From NCBI GenBank assembly GCA_016839635.1, contig JAEOTV010000236.1:1-20572 (forward strand): 20,572 bases of DNA, written 5' to 3'. A program made the position numbers and the translations under genes. Below are positions 7,042 to 14,427 of the stretch, piece after piece (within the stretch, counting starts at the first letter, position 1; each line of letters begins with the position of its first letter). Below the pieces are notes generated by a model that was not told where the DNA came from, ran no database searches, and saw only the letters and a program-made list of their open reading frames with translations. The DNA is from Promethearchaeota archaeon. Its GTDB lineage: Archaea; Asgardarchaeota; Lokiarchaeia; Sigynarchaeales; SOKP01.

Positions 7042-7413
7042 ATGGAATTGATAGCTAATACCATAAGAATGGTAGATAATGATCAAGCTAGGGAGTATAC
7101 TTTCGGAGACAACAATTCTCTTAAAGAAAAATTAGGTATTGGATTCATTAATCCTGAAGATTTCAAAAAATTAGACCTCAAATCAAGTTTAAATCTTAGA
7201 TTAATAAATAATTTTGGAAGCGTTGTTATAAAGCCAAAAGAGGATAAAAATGTTCCAGTAGGAACAATTAATATACCTGTATCTATATGGGCAAATCAAA
7301 TAACTGGAATCGAAAATAATGAATTGATATTTAAGAATATTGAGGTTTCTATAGAAGTAACTTCAGATCCAGTTTTAGGGCTAAAAGATATACTAAATTC
7401 AATTAATGAATGA
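7042..7413 (+). CDS. fwdD: Formylmethanofuran dehydrogenase subunit D-like (molybdopterin dinucleotide-binding domain)
   Basis: 123 residues, matching FwdD in length and place. The N-terminus ELIANTIRMVDNDQAREYTFG fits FwdD, which usually begins with a segment on nitrate/DMSO-reductase-like cofactor binding. The middle (SLNLRLINNFGSVVIKPKEDKNVPVGTINIPVSIWANQITG) follows the FwdD pattern of a strand, a Gly-containing loop, a 'VP.G...IP...WAN' segment and a final helix. It closes the tungsto/molybdopterin cleft of FwdB. A strong SD, GGAGG at 7029-7033, precedes AUG 7042. The TGA stop overlaps an upstream AUG of fwdA (ATGA), indicating translational coupling. Confidence 0.8.
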   Translation: MELIANTIRMVDNDQAREYTFGDNNSLKEKLGIGFINPEDFKKLDLKSSLNLRLINNFGSVVIKPKEDKNVPVGTINIPVSIWANQITGIENNELIFKNIEVSIEVTSDPVLGLKDILNSINE

Positions 7414-7433
7414 ATAAAGCAGGAAGTTTAGAA

Positions 7434-9104
7434 ATGGATAAATTAATTATCAAAAACGGCTTAGTGTTCGATCCTATCAACAAAATTGATAATGAAATTA
7501 AAGATATATTGATAGAATCAGGTAAAATTATAGAAAAATTTAGTAATCAAAAGGATATAAAAGAAATTAATGCAAAAGGAAAAACTGTCATACCTGCAGC
7601 ATTAGATATACATACTCATTTAGCATCACAGCAGGTTAATTGGGCTCGATTACTAGGTACAAATCATAATTTATTTAAAGAAATTTGGAATGGTTTAACT
7701 TTAAATAATATCGCTAAAGCCTACATTTCTAATGGATATACTTTTATTCTTGAAGCTAATGTATTCCCATCTCTAGCGAAGCAAACAATATTTAACTTTT
7801 TACAAATACCAGTACTCGATAAAGCAATGTTGTTAAATGTCAGTAATTTCTGGCCTCTAGAACTTGAATTTCAGAGAGGAAAAATTGATGAGATGGCAAT
7901 CTTTTTATCAGATCTTTTATCAAAAACATATGGTTTTGGTTTTAAAGCCTATAATCCTTTTGAAAATGAAGCATGGAATTTGAGAGAATTAAAAGACACC
8001 ATTTCTCAGACTGGAAGATTATACAATTTTTCAGCTTCAGATGTATATGAAAATCTAGTTAAATGTAATGAAAAATTAGGTTTACCTCACTCAATTCATG
8101 CTCATATAGAGGGATATGAAACTGAGATAGGTAAAAAAAATCTTTTAGATATATTAGATAAGTTAAATTCTTTAAAACTTGAAGCTCATCAAAGAAATGA
8201 TTCAAAAGTAAAACGGAACCAAATTTTCCATATTGCACATGCTAATACATATGCACCCGATGGAGAAAATAAGGAACTCATTGATTTTTTAAATGAAAAC
8301 CAATGTTTTGATATTGATTTAGCATTTATAGGTTTCAATCAAGTAAATCCTTTAATAACTTCGGACAGAAGACTAATAAGTTCTATGTTAACGGAAGATA
8401 TATTAAATAATCCTCATAAATTGATTACTTCTGCTATAGAATTTGAAGGAGATTTTTTTGTTTCTATGCGGAATTTCAATAAAAATAATTACTTTGATTG
8501 CATCTTGTGGGCTAATGCTCTTGACTTGGCTTTAAATGTTAATAATAAATTCCAATTAAGTTTTACCTTAAATTTTCCTAATTTCGCCAATATTACAGAT
8601 ATTCCTGAAATTGTAACGTGGTTAATGAGCACTGAAGCTCGATATAATTTTATGAAAGATATGAATAAAGAGTTCCTCAATAATAATTCTTTAATTAATA
8701 ATAGTAAAATACTCAGTTTTTCAGATTTTGTATGTTTAACGAGAGTAAGCCCCGCAAAGTCTCTTGGATTAGGAACTATTAAAGGAAATCTTGGTGAAGG
8801 AGCTGATGGAGATCTTAATATCTTAGATATTGATCTAAATCAAGTTAATATTTCAAAGGATTATCAAAAAATAAAGGATGCTTTATCAGAAATAGATTAT
8901 GTTATTAAAGCAGGAAAAGTAGTTAAAAAGGAACAGGATATTAATTTCGATATAGACGGTTCAATTTTCTGGTCTAATGGTAAAATTGAAAAAAATGAGT
9001 TTATTATTAGAAAAAAGAAAGAATTTTACCAAAAATATTCATCAATGTTTTATAACTCGCTCAAAATATCAATAGATGAGAAATTTTTAAGAAAAATTGA
9101 ATAA
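7434..9104 (+). CDS. fwdA: Formylmethanofuran dehydrogenase subunit A-like amidohydrolase (FwdA), divergent active site
   Basis: 556 residues from AUG 7434; an earlier AUG at 7410 overlaps the fwdD stop and is an alternative. I chose 7434 because family N-termini begin right at the LIIKNG strand and AGGA lies about 9 nt upstream. It has an amidohydrolase fold: HxH in LDIHTHLAS (His60, His62), the carboxylated-lysine candidate FGFKAYNP (Lys171), LPHSIHAHIEG (His222/224) and the closing TRVSPAKSLGLG...GADGDLNI strand. In FwdA this binuclear zinc site condenses formate with methanofuran. The expected motif TDHPNG with its metal-binding Asp reads LNFPNF here, so Asn380 (codon 8571-8573) replaces Asp and Phe replaces His. 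Other family motifs (QFHSYGG) are also altered. No fwdC follows. Confidence 0.8.
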   Translation: MDKLIIKNGLVFDPINKIDNEIKDILIESGKIIEKFSNQKDIKEINAKGKTVIPAALDIHTHLASQQVNWARLLGTNHNLFKEIWNGLTLNNIAKAYISNGYTFILEANVFPSLAKQTIFNFLQIPVLDKAMLLNVSNFWPLELEFQRGKIDEMAIFLSDLLSKTYGFGFKAYNPFENEAWNLRELKDTISQTGRLYNFSASDVYENLVKCNEKLGLPHSIHAHIEGYETEIGKKNLLDILDKLNSLKLEAHQRNDSKVKRNQIFHIAHANTYAPDGENKELIDFLNENQCFDIDLAFIGFNQVNPLITSDRRLISSMLTEDILNNPHKLITSAIEFEGDFFVSMRNFNKNNYFDCILWANALDLALNVNNKFQLSFTLNFPNFANITDIPEIVTWLMSTEARYNFMKDMNKEFLNNNSLINNSKILSFSDFVCLTRVSPAKSLGLGTIKGNLGEGADGDLNILDIDLNQVNISKDYQKIKDALSEIDYVIKAGKVVKKEQDINFDIDGSIFWSNGKIEKNEFIIRKKKEFYQKYSSMFYNSLKISIDEKFLRKIE

Positions 9105-9218
9105 ACTGACTTATTTGTCATTTTGCAGATATATCAAAAAGTTTATAATTATTTTTTCAAATATTTTCATACATTCGAAAAAATTGATTTTCAGAATTAG
9201 TAATCCAATTTGACAATT

Positions 9219-9860
9219 ATGAGTGTAACCTCTAATAACAAAAAAAAATGTCCTCAATGTGGTAAAGTAAATATACCCGAGGATAAATTCTGCACTGATT
9301 GTGGATTCGAACTTAAAGAATATAGTCCTGAAGACTTTGTCATTATAGAACATCTGAAAGGATCTTTATATGGTAGTATAGCTTGTTTGAGTATCTTTAT
9401 AGCATTCATGATATTAGTAACAGTAGCTATTGCTTCTCAATATCTTGCTCAAGCCATAATCCCTCTAATAATCATATGGCCTATTGTAATAGGATTTATG
9501 TTCTGGGCATCAATGTATTTACGAGGACTTTCTAAAATCCGAAAATTCATTATCACAGGTAAATATCTTGAAATTATTGTTCCACATAAACCTTATTTTA
9601 GAGTAAATTGGTCTGAGTTTGACTCAATCGAAGTTCAAAAGCGATCTCATCAGACATGGGCTGCTTTACCAGGAAAAGTCATAATAGGGCCAAGATTTAT
9701 CTACTTTAAATTAATCTTTAAGGGTGTAAATTTTGCCCAAAGCTATGAATTTGAATCGGGAAAAGATTTTAAAAGAAGTTCTCGGAAGAAAATACTTATT
9801 GCCTTAGAGGAATATTCCCAAAAGATGAATAAAGAGTATAATGGGCCAACAAAAAAATAA
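9219..9860 (+). CDS. Zinc-ribbon membrane protein with a C-terminal PH-like region
   Basis: 213 residues from AUG 9219 (an in-frame TTG lies at 9210). The N-terminus has a rubredoxin-like zinc ribbon, CPQCG with FCTDCG (Cys11, 14, 25, 28). Next come two hydrophobic helices (GSIACLSIFIAFMILVTVAIA and AIIPLIIIWPIVIGFMFWA). The remainder is strand-rich with basic patches (ITGKYLEIIVPHKPYFRVNWSEFDSIEV, VIIGPRFIYFKLIFKGVNF) and resembles bacterial/archaeal PH-like membrane domains, ending in a charged helix. Such architecture is common in Asgard archaea; the function is unknown. It lies downstream of fwdA with a 114-nt gap and its own terminator, so operon membership is doubtful. Confidence 0.6.
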   Translation: MSVTSNNKKKCPQCGKVNIPEDKFCTDCGFELKEYSPEDFVIIEHLKGSLYGSIACLSIFIAFMILVTVAIASQYLAQAIIPLIIIWPIVIGFMFWASMYLRGLSKIRKFIITGKYLEIIVPHKPYFRVNWSEFDSIEVQKRSHQTWAALPGKVIIGPRFIYFKLIFKGVNFAQSYEFESGKDFKRSSRKKILIALEEYSQKMNKEYNGPTKK

Positions 9861-9873
9861 TTTATATAAAATC

Positions 9874-9884
9874 TTTTTTTTTTA
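9874..9884 (+). terminator. Poly-T terminator after the zinc-ribbon gene
   Basis: A run of ten T begins 14 nt after the TAA stop, fitting archaeal U-tract termination. Confidence 0.5.
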
Positions 9885-9978
9885 TAACTCCTTTTAAGAG
9901 TGTTTTAAATGTTTTAATCCATTATTCAATCAAAAAATTAAAAAAAAAAGTTTAAATAATAATAGGAGAGGATGAGTG

Positions 9979-10353
9979 TTAGTTATCATCCTCTAAAATA
10001 ACAGTTATTAGTGTTAATTCTTTTAAAAGAGCTGTTACTGTTTGAGTATGTTCTAACAGCTCATAAGTTACTTCTAATGTATATTCTCCACTTGGAATAT
10101 CGAAGAAAAAGAAGAGTCCATCTGCATCTGTAGTGAATGTTAAATCGATATCATCATTATTATATAATCTTGCTAAAGCCCCTTCAATGGGATTTCCGTT
10201 TGCATCTATGACATATCCTGCGATAGCAGTCACTTTTTTCTGATGGGCGATTAAGCTTGCCGATGAATCATATATTCCACTAAGTCCATGCTCTGGATCC
10301 AAAGAAGTAATGGATTCTCCAACTATTATTGCATTAAATTGATAATTTTTCAT
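9979..10353 (-). CDS. Carboxypeptidase-regulatory-like (Ig-fold) domain protein, N-terminus uncertain
   Basis: 124 residues from AUG 10353. The second half is a typical carboxypeptidase-regulatory-like beta-sandwich: VTAIAGYVIDANGNPIEGALARLYNNDD...TTDADGLFFFFDIPSGEYTLEVTYE. The first half (NAIIVGESITSLDPEHGLSG) is unrecognised. No signal peptide or membrane helix is visible, which is unusual for this mostly extracytoplasmic domain. The frame stays open upstream for 28 more codons to a TGA at 10440, and the added residues (SNLYVAIHLDYGLKKTTHTS) look protein-like, so the true start may be AUU 10434 or AUA 10437. Function unknown. It follows the regulator gene at 10458-11492 on the same strand. 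Confidence 0.55.
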   Translation of the reverse strand: MKNYQFNAIIVGESITSLDPEHGLSGIYDSSASLIAHQKKVTAIAGYVIDANGNPIEGALARLYNNDDIDLTFTTDADGLFFFFDIPSGEYTLEVTYELLEHTQTVTALLKELTLITVILEDDN

Positions 10354-10457
10354 GAAAATATCATTAAGTGATGTATGCGTTGTTTTTTTAAGTCCATAAT
10401 CTAAGTGGATTGCGACATAGAGGTTTGATCCAATTATTCAATCTAAACATTAAATGA

Positions 10458-11492
10458 TTATGAAAATCTGGTTGTTATCTGTTGAAATTTTTGCTCATTT
10501 AAAGTAAGATATTCTCTATGATTCAATTTAGTTCGATTCAATAGATTAAAGTCATCAATTTCATTTATATATCTATTTACAGTATTATAGTGCATATTAA
10601 GTTCCCTTGAGATTTGATTCTTAGTGCAACCGTTTTTGTTTTCCACTAAAAACTCAATTATTCTTCTACATTTTTCTTTATTAATTGTCATGTATAGATA
10701 ATCATTTTCATTGCTTGATAAGTAATCAAAATAGCAAATTTGACCAGTTATATTTCGTTCTCGTATTAAATTAAATGCCTGTAACTTGGACAAATGCCAA
10801 TTTATAACATATGGACATAGATTCAATACTTTTGCTATCTTATTCTTATAAATTCCTGGATATTGTTTAATGATTTTAAAAATTTGTTCTCTATTTGAAT
10901 TCAGCAAAATTATTCTACGGGTTAATTTCGATCCTTCCATAATAAGGTTCTTTTTTAATAAGCTATCAATAACTCTGTTGATTCCATCAGTATTCAAGTT
11001 ATTATTTGCCCTTGACTTAATGTGAAACAGAACCTTATCTTTATTAAAAATCCTATTCTCATTTAGGAATTCTTCAATTAAATTAAATACTTTCACTTCA
11101 TCTTCAGTTACATGTACACCGTCAATTTCTAGCTGAGTCGCTTTTTTATGTTCTTTACTTGTTGCGACAAACTTAATTAATAACAGAAATCCAGATGAGT
11201 ATAAACAATTAATTGAAATTAAATATATAATTTCTTTGCTTTTTTTCAAGAAATATTCAATAAAAATGGAAATCTTTGACTTTTGAAGGTTTTCTTTAGA
11301 ATGAATTGAAATTCCATCATCTAAAGAATCAAATACTAAGATATCTTCTACAATATAATCAATAATGCAATGTTGATTATTCTCATTTTCTGTTATTTCT
11401 AATCTATTAGAATTAATATAAAATAAGACTGAAAAAACAGAATAAAGAATTAGAATGCTGATGATGAGATCTGCTTTTCGGTTTTTTTTCAT
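10458..11492 (-). CDS. Membrane-anchored winged-helix transcription regulator
   Basis: 344 residues. A basic N-terminus is followed by one membrane helix (ADLIISILILYSVFSVLFYI, 8-27), an extracytoplasmic segment of about 55 residues, and a second helix (IIYLISINCLYSSGFLLLIKFVA, about 88-110). The cytoplasmic part has two or three winged helix-turn-helix units: EEFLNENRIFNKDKVLF...INRVIDSLLKKNLIMEG, then QIFKIIKQYPGIYKNKIAKVLNLCPYVINWHLSKLQAFNLI, then RIIEFLVENKNGCTKNQISRELNMHYNTVNRYINEIDDFNLL. This is a one-component, membrane-bound regulator like those seen in many archaea, presumably sensing an outside or membrane signal. ATG 11492 is preceded by AGGA and overlaps a short palindrome, so self-regulation is possible. 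Target genes are unknown. Confidence 0.7.
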   Translation of the reverse strand: MKKNRKADLIISILILYSVFSVLFYINSNRLEITENENNQHCIIDYIVEDILVFDSLDDGISIHSKENLQKSKISIFIEYFLKKSKEIIYLISINCLYSSGFLLLIKFVATSKEHKKATQLEIDGVHVTEDEVKVFNLIEEFLNENRIFNKDKVLFHIKSRANNNLNTDGINRVIDSLLKKNLIMEGSKLTRRIILLNSNREQIFKIIKQYPGIYKNKIAKVLNLCPYVINWHLSKLQAFNLIRERNITGQICYFDYLSSNENDYLYMTINKEKCRRIIEFLVENKNGCTKNQISRELNMHYNTVNRYINEIDDFNLLNRTKLNHREYLTLNEQKFQQITTRFS

Positions 11493-11494
11493 AC

Positions 11495-11505
11495 TAGGAT
11501 TCCTA
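11495..11505. promoter_or_regulatory. Short palindrome at the start of the membrane-bound regulator gene
   Basis: TAGGATTCCTA is a perfect 5+1+5 palindrome ending 3 nt before the regulator's AUG (minus strand). It overlaps the putative SD and lies just after an A/T-rich TATA candidate (AAAATAAAATA on the minus strand). It is a plausible autoregulatory operator; at this length chance cannot be excluded. Confidence 0.3.
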
Positions 11506-11732
11506 TTTTATTTTAATTAAAATGAGTTTTAAAATAAACATTTAATAGCATTTTTAAAGATGTTTATAATTTTATCTTTTTGTCAGGAAAACATAATGAT
11601 TTTAGAAATTATTAATAACTTTGTTCACAATCAATTTACGCCTCCTTATAAAGCCATCAATCTATAAAGTGAATACTATATAGAATGTTCAATAATTCCT
11701 TCAGTTTTTGTATTTATTGATTTAAATAAGAC

Positions 11733-11751
11733 TTTATATATCGTAACGATA
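11733..11751 (+). promoter_or_regulatory. TATA box with overlapping palindrome upstream of the OSTC gene
   Basis: TTTATATA (11733-11740) is followed by TATCG-TAA-CGATA (11739-11751), a 5-bp inverted repeat overlapping the TATA box. The expected transcription start is near 11765 and the AUG is at 11800, leaving a short leader with GTGAG at 11785-11789 as a weak SD. The rest of the 11506-11799 spacer holds no recognised gene. Confidence 0.4.
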
Positions 11752-11799
11752 AAAAGATGTGGACTTGCATCTAATTTGAACTCGTGAGATTGAAACATT

Positions 11800-12330
11800 A
11801 TGCAGAAACAAGAGAAACCAAAAAAAACCAATATAAAAGTTGAAATATCAGGATCTGAGACAATATTAGAAAAAATAAAAAAGAAAACTCCCTGGGTATT
11901 TGGAACATGGATAAGGAAGCCAAAGAGAATAATTCCTAAATTAAATGTGCGAAAACTCAGTTTACCTTTACCACCAAAATCATTAAGTTTTATAACTGTT
12001 TTTATAATTTTATTTCTTCTTCAAACAGGTATTTTTTATTTAATTCTTAGAGAGCCTCCTGCATTGGGAGCTGATTCGAATAATAAACCTGTTTTTATCT
12101 GGCCTGAAAACGTTAATGAAGCATTTATAATTGAAAGCATTGTTGCTTCAATTTTGATATTTTTGGTATCAATTGGATTTTTTCTACTTTATCAGTCCTC
12201 AAAATATGTATATGATAAAAGAATGGCAAATATGATAATGATAATAGCAACTTTTATGATATTTATAGGTTTTTTTATACTTCAGCTTATGTTAAGAGCA
12301 AAAACACCAAAACCATTTATTAAAACTTAA
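11800..12330 (+). CDS. OSTC-like oligosaccharyltransferase subunit (eukaryotic signature protein)
   Basis: 176 residues with three membrane helices. The membrane part matches eukaryotic OSTC (DC2) motif by motif. After helix 1 comes LREPPALGADSNNKPVFIWPENVNEAFIIES (human form: VEPPSVGS...RPVAF...VNGQYIMEG). Helix 2 is VASILIFLVSIGFFLLYQSS (human SSFLFTMGGLGFIILDRS). After helix 3 the tail is LMLRAKTPKPFI (human VFMRMKLPGYLM). OSTC and its Ost3/Ost6 relatives connect the Stt3 catalytic subunit to the translocon in eukaryotes. The N-terminal 50 residues are a basic cytosolic extension. A role in archaeal N-glycosylation of secreted proteins is inferred from the family; no stt3 gene is in the window. 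The alignment is from memory. Confidence 0.75.
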   Translation: MQKQEKPKKTNIKVEISGSETILEKIKKKTPWVFGTWIRKPKRIIPKLNVRKLSLPLPPKSLSFITVFIILFLLQTGIFYLILREPPALGADSNNKPVFIWPENVNEAFIIESIVASILIFLVSIGFFLLYQSSKYVYDKRMANMIMIIATFMIFIGFFILQLMLRAKTPKPFIKT

Positions 12331-12362
12331 TTTAAAAAGAATTTTGGGATTTAAATTACCTT

Positions 12363-12501
12363 TTAATTTAATCCTTTTAACATCTGGACTGTTGTATACA
12401 TATTTTTACCACCTTTTCGAAGATATTCCATTGCTTCTTCGATACCTTCAACAGTTAAATCAAACATTGGTATGATGCTTGAAATTATCTTCCGGGTCCA
12501 A
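12363..12501 (-). pseudogene. Fragment of a duplicated VWA gene (last ~45 codons)
   Basis: On the minus strand this reads RKIISSIIPMFDLTVEGIEEA, MEYLRKGGKN and MYTTVQMLKGLN, then a stop, nearly identical to the C-terminus of the intact VWA protein encoded at 12936-14360. The nucleotide match runs over about 140 bp with roughly one difference in eight to ten bases, many of them silent, and stops abruptly at about 12501. Upstream of that point the sequence belongs to the end of another gene (12520-12780). It is a truncated paralogue left by a tandem duplication with deletion of the 5' part. Confidence 0.8.
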
Positions 12502-12519
12502 AGTTAATAAACTGGGAGG

Positions 12520-12780
12520 CTACAAGACCGAATTTAAGGTGTTCTTGGTTTTCAGTAAATAACGGATACCAATGATAAGTACACATAATCCCACTCCAGC
12601 AATACCAAATGTCATCACTCCGTAATTATTTAACCAATTCATCCAATAGTCTTCTGGACTAATTGGAACACTAAATCCAATTGAACCAGCATAATTAAAT
12701 AGAATTGACATAATAGGATTAAAAACTAATAAGTAAATTCCAATAATTATTAATAAAGTTCCTAAAAAACGCATTTTCAT
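12520..12780 (-). CDS. Small two-helix membrane protein, unknown function
   Basis: 86 residues: a first hydrophobic helix (FLGTLLIIIGIYLLVFNPIMSILF), a 30-residue loop with VPISPEDYWMNWLNNYG, a second helix (VMTFGIAGVGLCVLIIGIRYLL) and a short basic tail. The start is AUG 12780 or the in-frame AUG two codons later. It lies between the intact VWA gene and the VWA pseudogene fragment, on the same strand. The aromatic loop and small size resemble many unassigned archaeal membrane proteins; no family is recognised. Confidence 0.55.
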   Translation of the reverse strand: MKMRFLGTLLIIIGIYLLVFNPIMSILFNYAGSIGFSVPISPEDYWMNWLNNYGVMTFGIAGVGLCVLIIGIRYLLKTKNTLNSVL

Positions 12781-12935
12781 AATGGATATAATCGTCCTAT
12801 TGTAGATTGGTGATCATTTATCTATCTTTTTATCTAATATTTAACATTTTCGTATGAAAAATGAGATATTCTCTATTTGTAAAATCATATAATATTAGAA
12901 GGGAAGAAATTGCTTCAACAAATCAAAAACGTAGT

Positions 12936-14360
12936 TTAATAATTTAATCCCTTAAGCATTTGAACAGTTGTATAAATATTTTTACCGCCTTTTCGAAGAA
13001 AATCCATTGCTTCTTCAATTCCTTCAACAGTTAAATCAAACATTGGGATGATACTGGAAATAATCTTCCGAGTCCATGGCGCCCATTCGGGTCTTATAAG
13101 TTCGGGGTTTAACCATACAATATTGTTTTTAAAATGATTAGCGAGCTCTTTGATGTAATATATTCCAGGGAATTCATTTCGATGATAATAGTATATCGAA
13201 CCATACTTCTCTGTAAGTTCCCAGCTAGCCATTGCTGCATCTCCCACAAGTACTACTTTATACTTAGTATCATATTTTTTTAAAAACTCATTAAAGGCAA
13301 TTGATTCATCTGGATTCCTACGAGCATTCAAATAAAGTGATTCATAGATACAGTTATGGAAATAGTAATGTTTAAATTCGCGCCAGTGTGACATATTATT
13401 AGCCGCTGAGAAAAGAAGATTGACCAAATGAGCATAGGGTGTCATACTTCCTCCAACGTCCATTAAAAGAACCATTCTTACATTGTTTTTCCTTTTTTTA
13501 TCAAATACGATTTCGATATCTCCACAATTCTTTGCCGTTTTGTCGATCGTCTTATCCAAGTCTAATTCATCTTTTTTTCCTATTTCTTCAAGTTTTTTGA
13601 GTCGTTTTAAAGCAACTTTAATCTGCCTTGTATCGAGAACGATATCTTTTCGGTAATCCTTAAAAATTCTTTTTTGTGCAATTTGCATAGCCATCCGCAT
13701 ACCAGAGGAACCTCCAACTCTCATTCCCGACGGATTTTGGCCTCCGTGACCAAACGCTGATGATCCTTGAGTACCAATCCAATGGTCACCTCCATTATGT
13801 TCTTCATCTTGCATTTGCATTAATTCTTCGAATCTTTTTTGCATTTCTTCAAGGTCAAATAATTGACTCATCATTTCCTGAAAATTGCCACCCGCCTCAG
13901 ACAAATCAAAATTTTTCTCTAACCATTTCCAAATTTCATCTTTTATTTCATTTGGGGCATTTATTAATGCAATATCACCATATTTTTCCTTATATTTTTC
14001 CAAAATATCTTCGAGGAATTCTTCTAAGTTTTCAATATTAATATATTGTTGGTATTCGCGGAGGATTAGTTGTAGACCCTCTATAAGCTCAGGAAGAGTA
14101 ATATCTTTATTGAGCCAATCCCAAATTTCTTGTTTAATATCTTCTGGGAATTTTAACATTGCTTCTTTGAAAAAATTTGCGAATGCAATGTCATAAATAT
14201 CAAAATGGTGCTCATTTTTACATAATATTGAGCGTGAGGTATAGTAAAACTCGACCATGTTATGGATAAGACCTTTATTGAGGGCTTCCATTAAAGTCAT
14301 ATATTCAGTAATGCTTATTGGTAAACGCTCTTTTAAGTAATAGAAATATTCTACAAACAT
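12936..14360 (-). CDS. CoxE-like von Willebrand factor A (VWA) domain protein
   Basis: 474 residues. The N-terminal third is helical and acidic (LPISITEYMTLMEALNKGL, IKQEIWDWLNKDITL, Glu/Gln-rich LEEMQKRFEELMQMQDEEH), followed by a Gly-rich linker GHGGQNPSGMRVGGSSGMR. The VWA domain begins at about residue 300 with VRMVLLMDVGGSMTPYAHL, the MIDAS metal site in the DxGxS form usual for this subfamily. Then come KHYYFHNCIYESLY and VVLVGDAAMASWEL, and the typical ending IIPMFDLTVEGIEEAM. Such proteins usually act with a MoxR-type AAA+ ATPase as a chaperone for metal-cofactor insertion; no MoxR gene is in the window. A TATA-like element (GAATATAATTG) about 25 nt upstream suggests a leaderless mRNA. 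Its 3' end is duplicated at 12363-12501. Confidence 0.8.
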   Translation of the reverse strand: MFVEYFYYLKERLPISITEYMTLMEALNKGLIHNMVEFYYTSRSILCKNEHHFDIYDIAFANFFKEAMLKFPEDIKQEIWDWLNKDITLPELIEGLQLILREYQQYINIENLEEFLEDILEKYKEKYGDIALINAPNEIKDEIWKWLEKNFDLSEAGGNFQEMMSQLFDLEEMQKRFEELMQMQDEEHNGGDHWIGTQGSSAFGHGGQNPSGMRVGGSSGMRMAMQIAQKRIFKDYRKDIVLDTRQIKVALKRLKKLEEIGKKDELDLDKTIDKTAKNCGDIEIVFDKKRKNNVRMVLLMDVGGSMTPYAHLVNLLFSAANNMSHWREFKHYYFHNCIYESLYLNARRNPDESIAFNEFLKKYDTKYKVVLVGDAAMASWELTEKYGSIYYYHRNEFPGIYYIKELANHFKNNIVWLNPELIRPEWAPWTRKIISSIIPMFDLTVEGIEEAMDFLRKGGKNIYTTVQMLKGLNY

Positions 14361-14427
14361 TGAATAGATTTTTCAATTATATTCTCTATTGATTAAAATA
14401 AGTTAAACATTGAATTTAGGTTTATGC

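Noticed and set aside
11596..11667. 23-codon ORF with an AGGA motif 8 nt upstream in the OSTC/regulator spacer
   Set aside because: Too short, no sequence character, and the OSTC promoter lies after it; chance is likely.
12363..12501. Remnant considered as a functional small gene
   Set aside because: No start codon in a proper context and it matches only the C-terminal end of the neighbouring VWA protein.
13760..14196. Open frames on the plus strand opposite the VWA gene
   Set aside because: Antisense shadows of a clearly recognised coding sequence, with Ser/Phe-rich unnatural composition.
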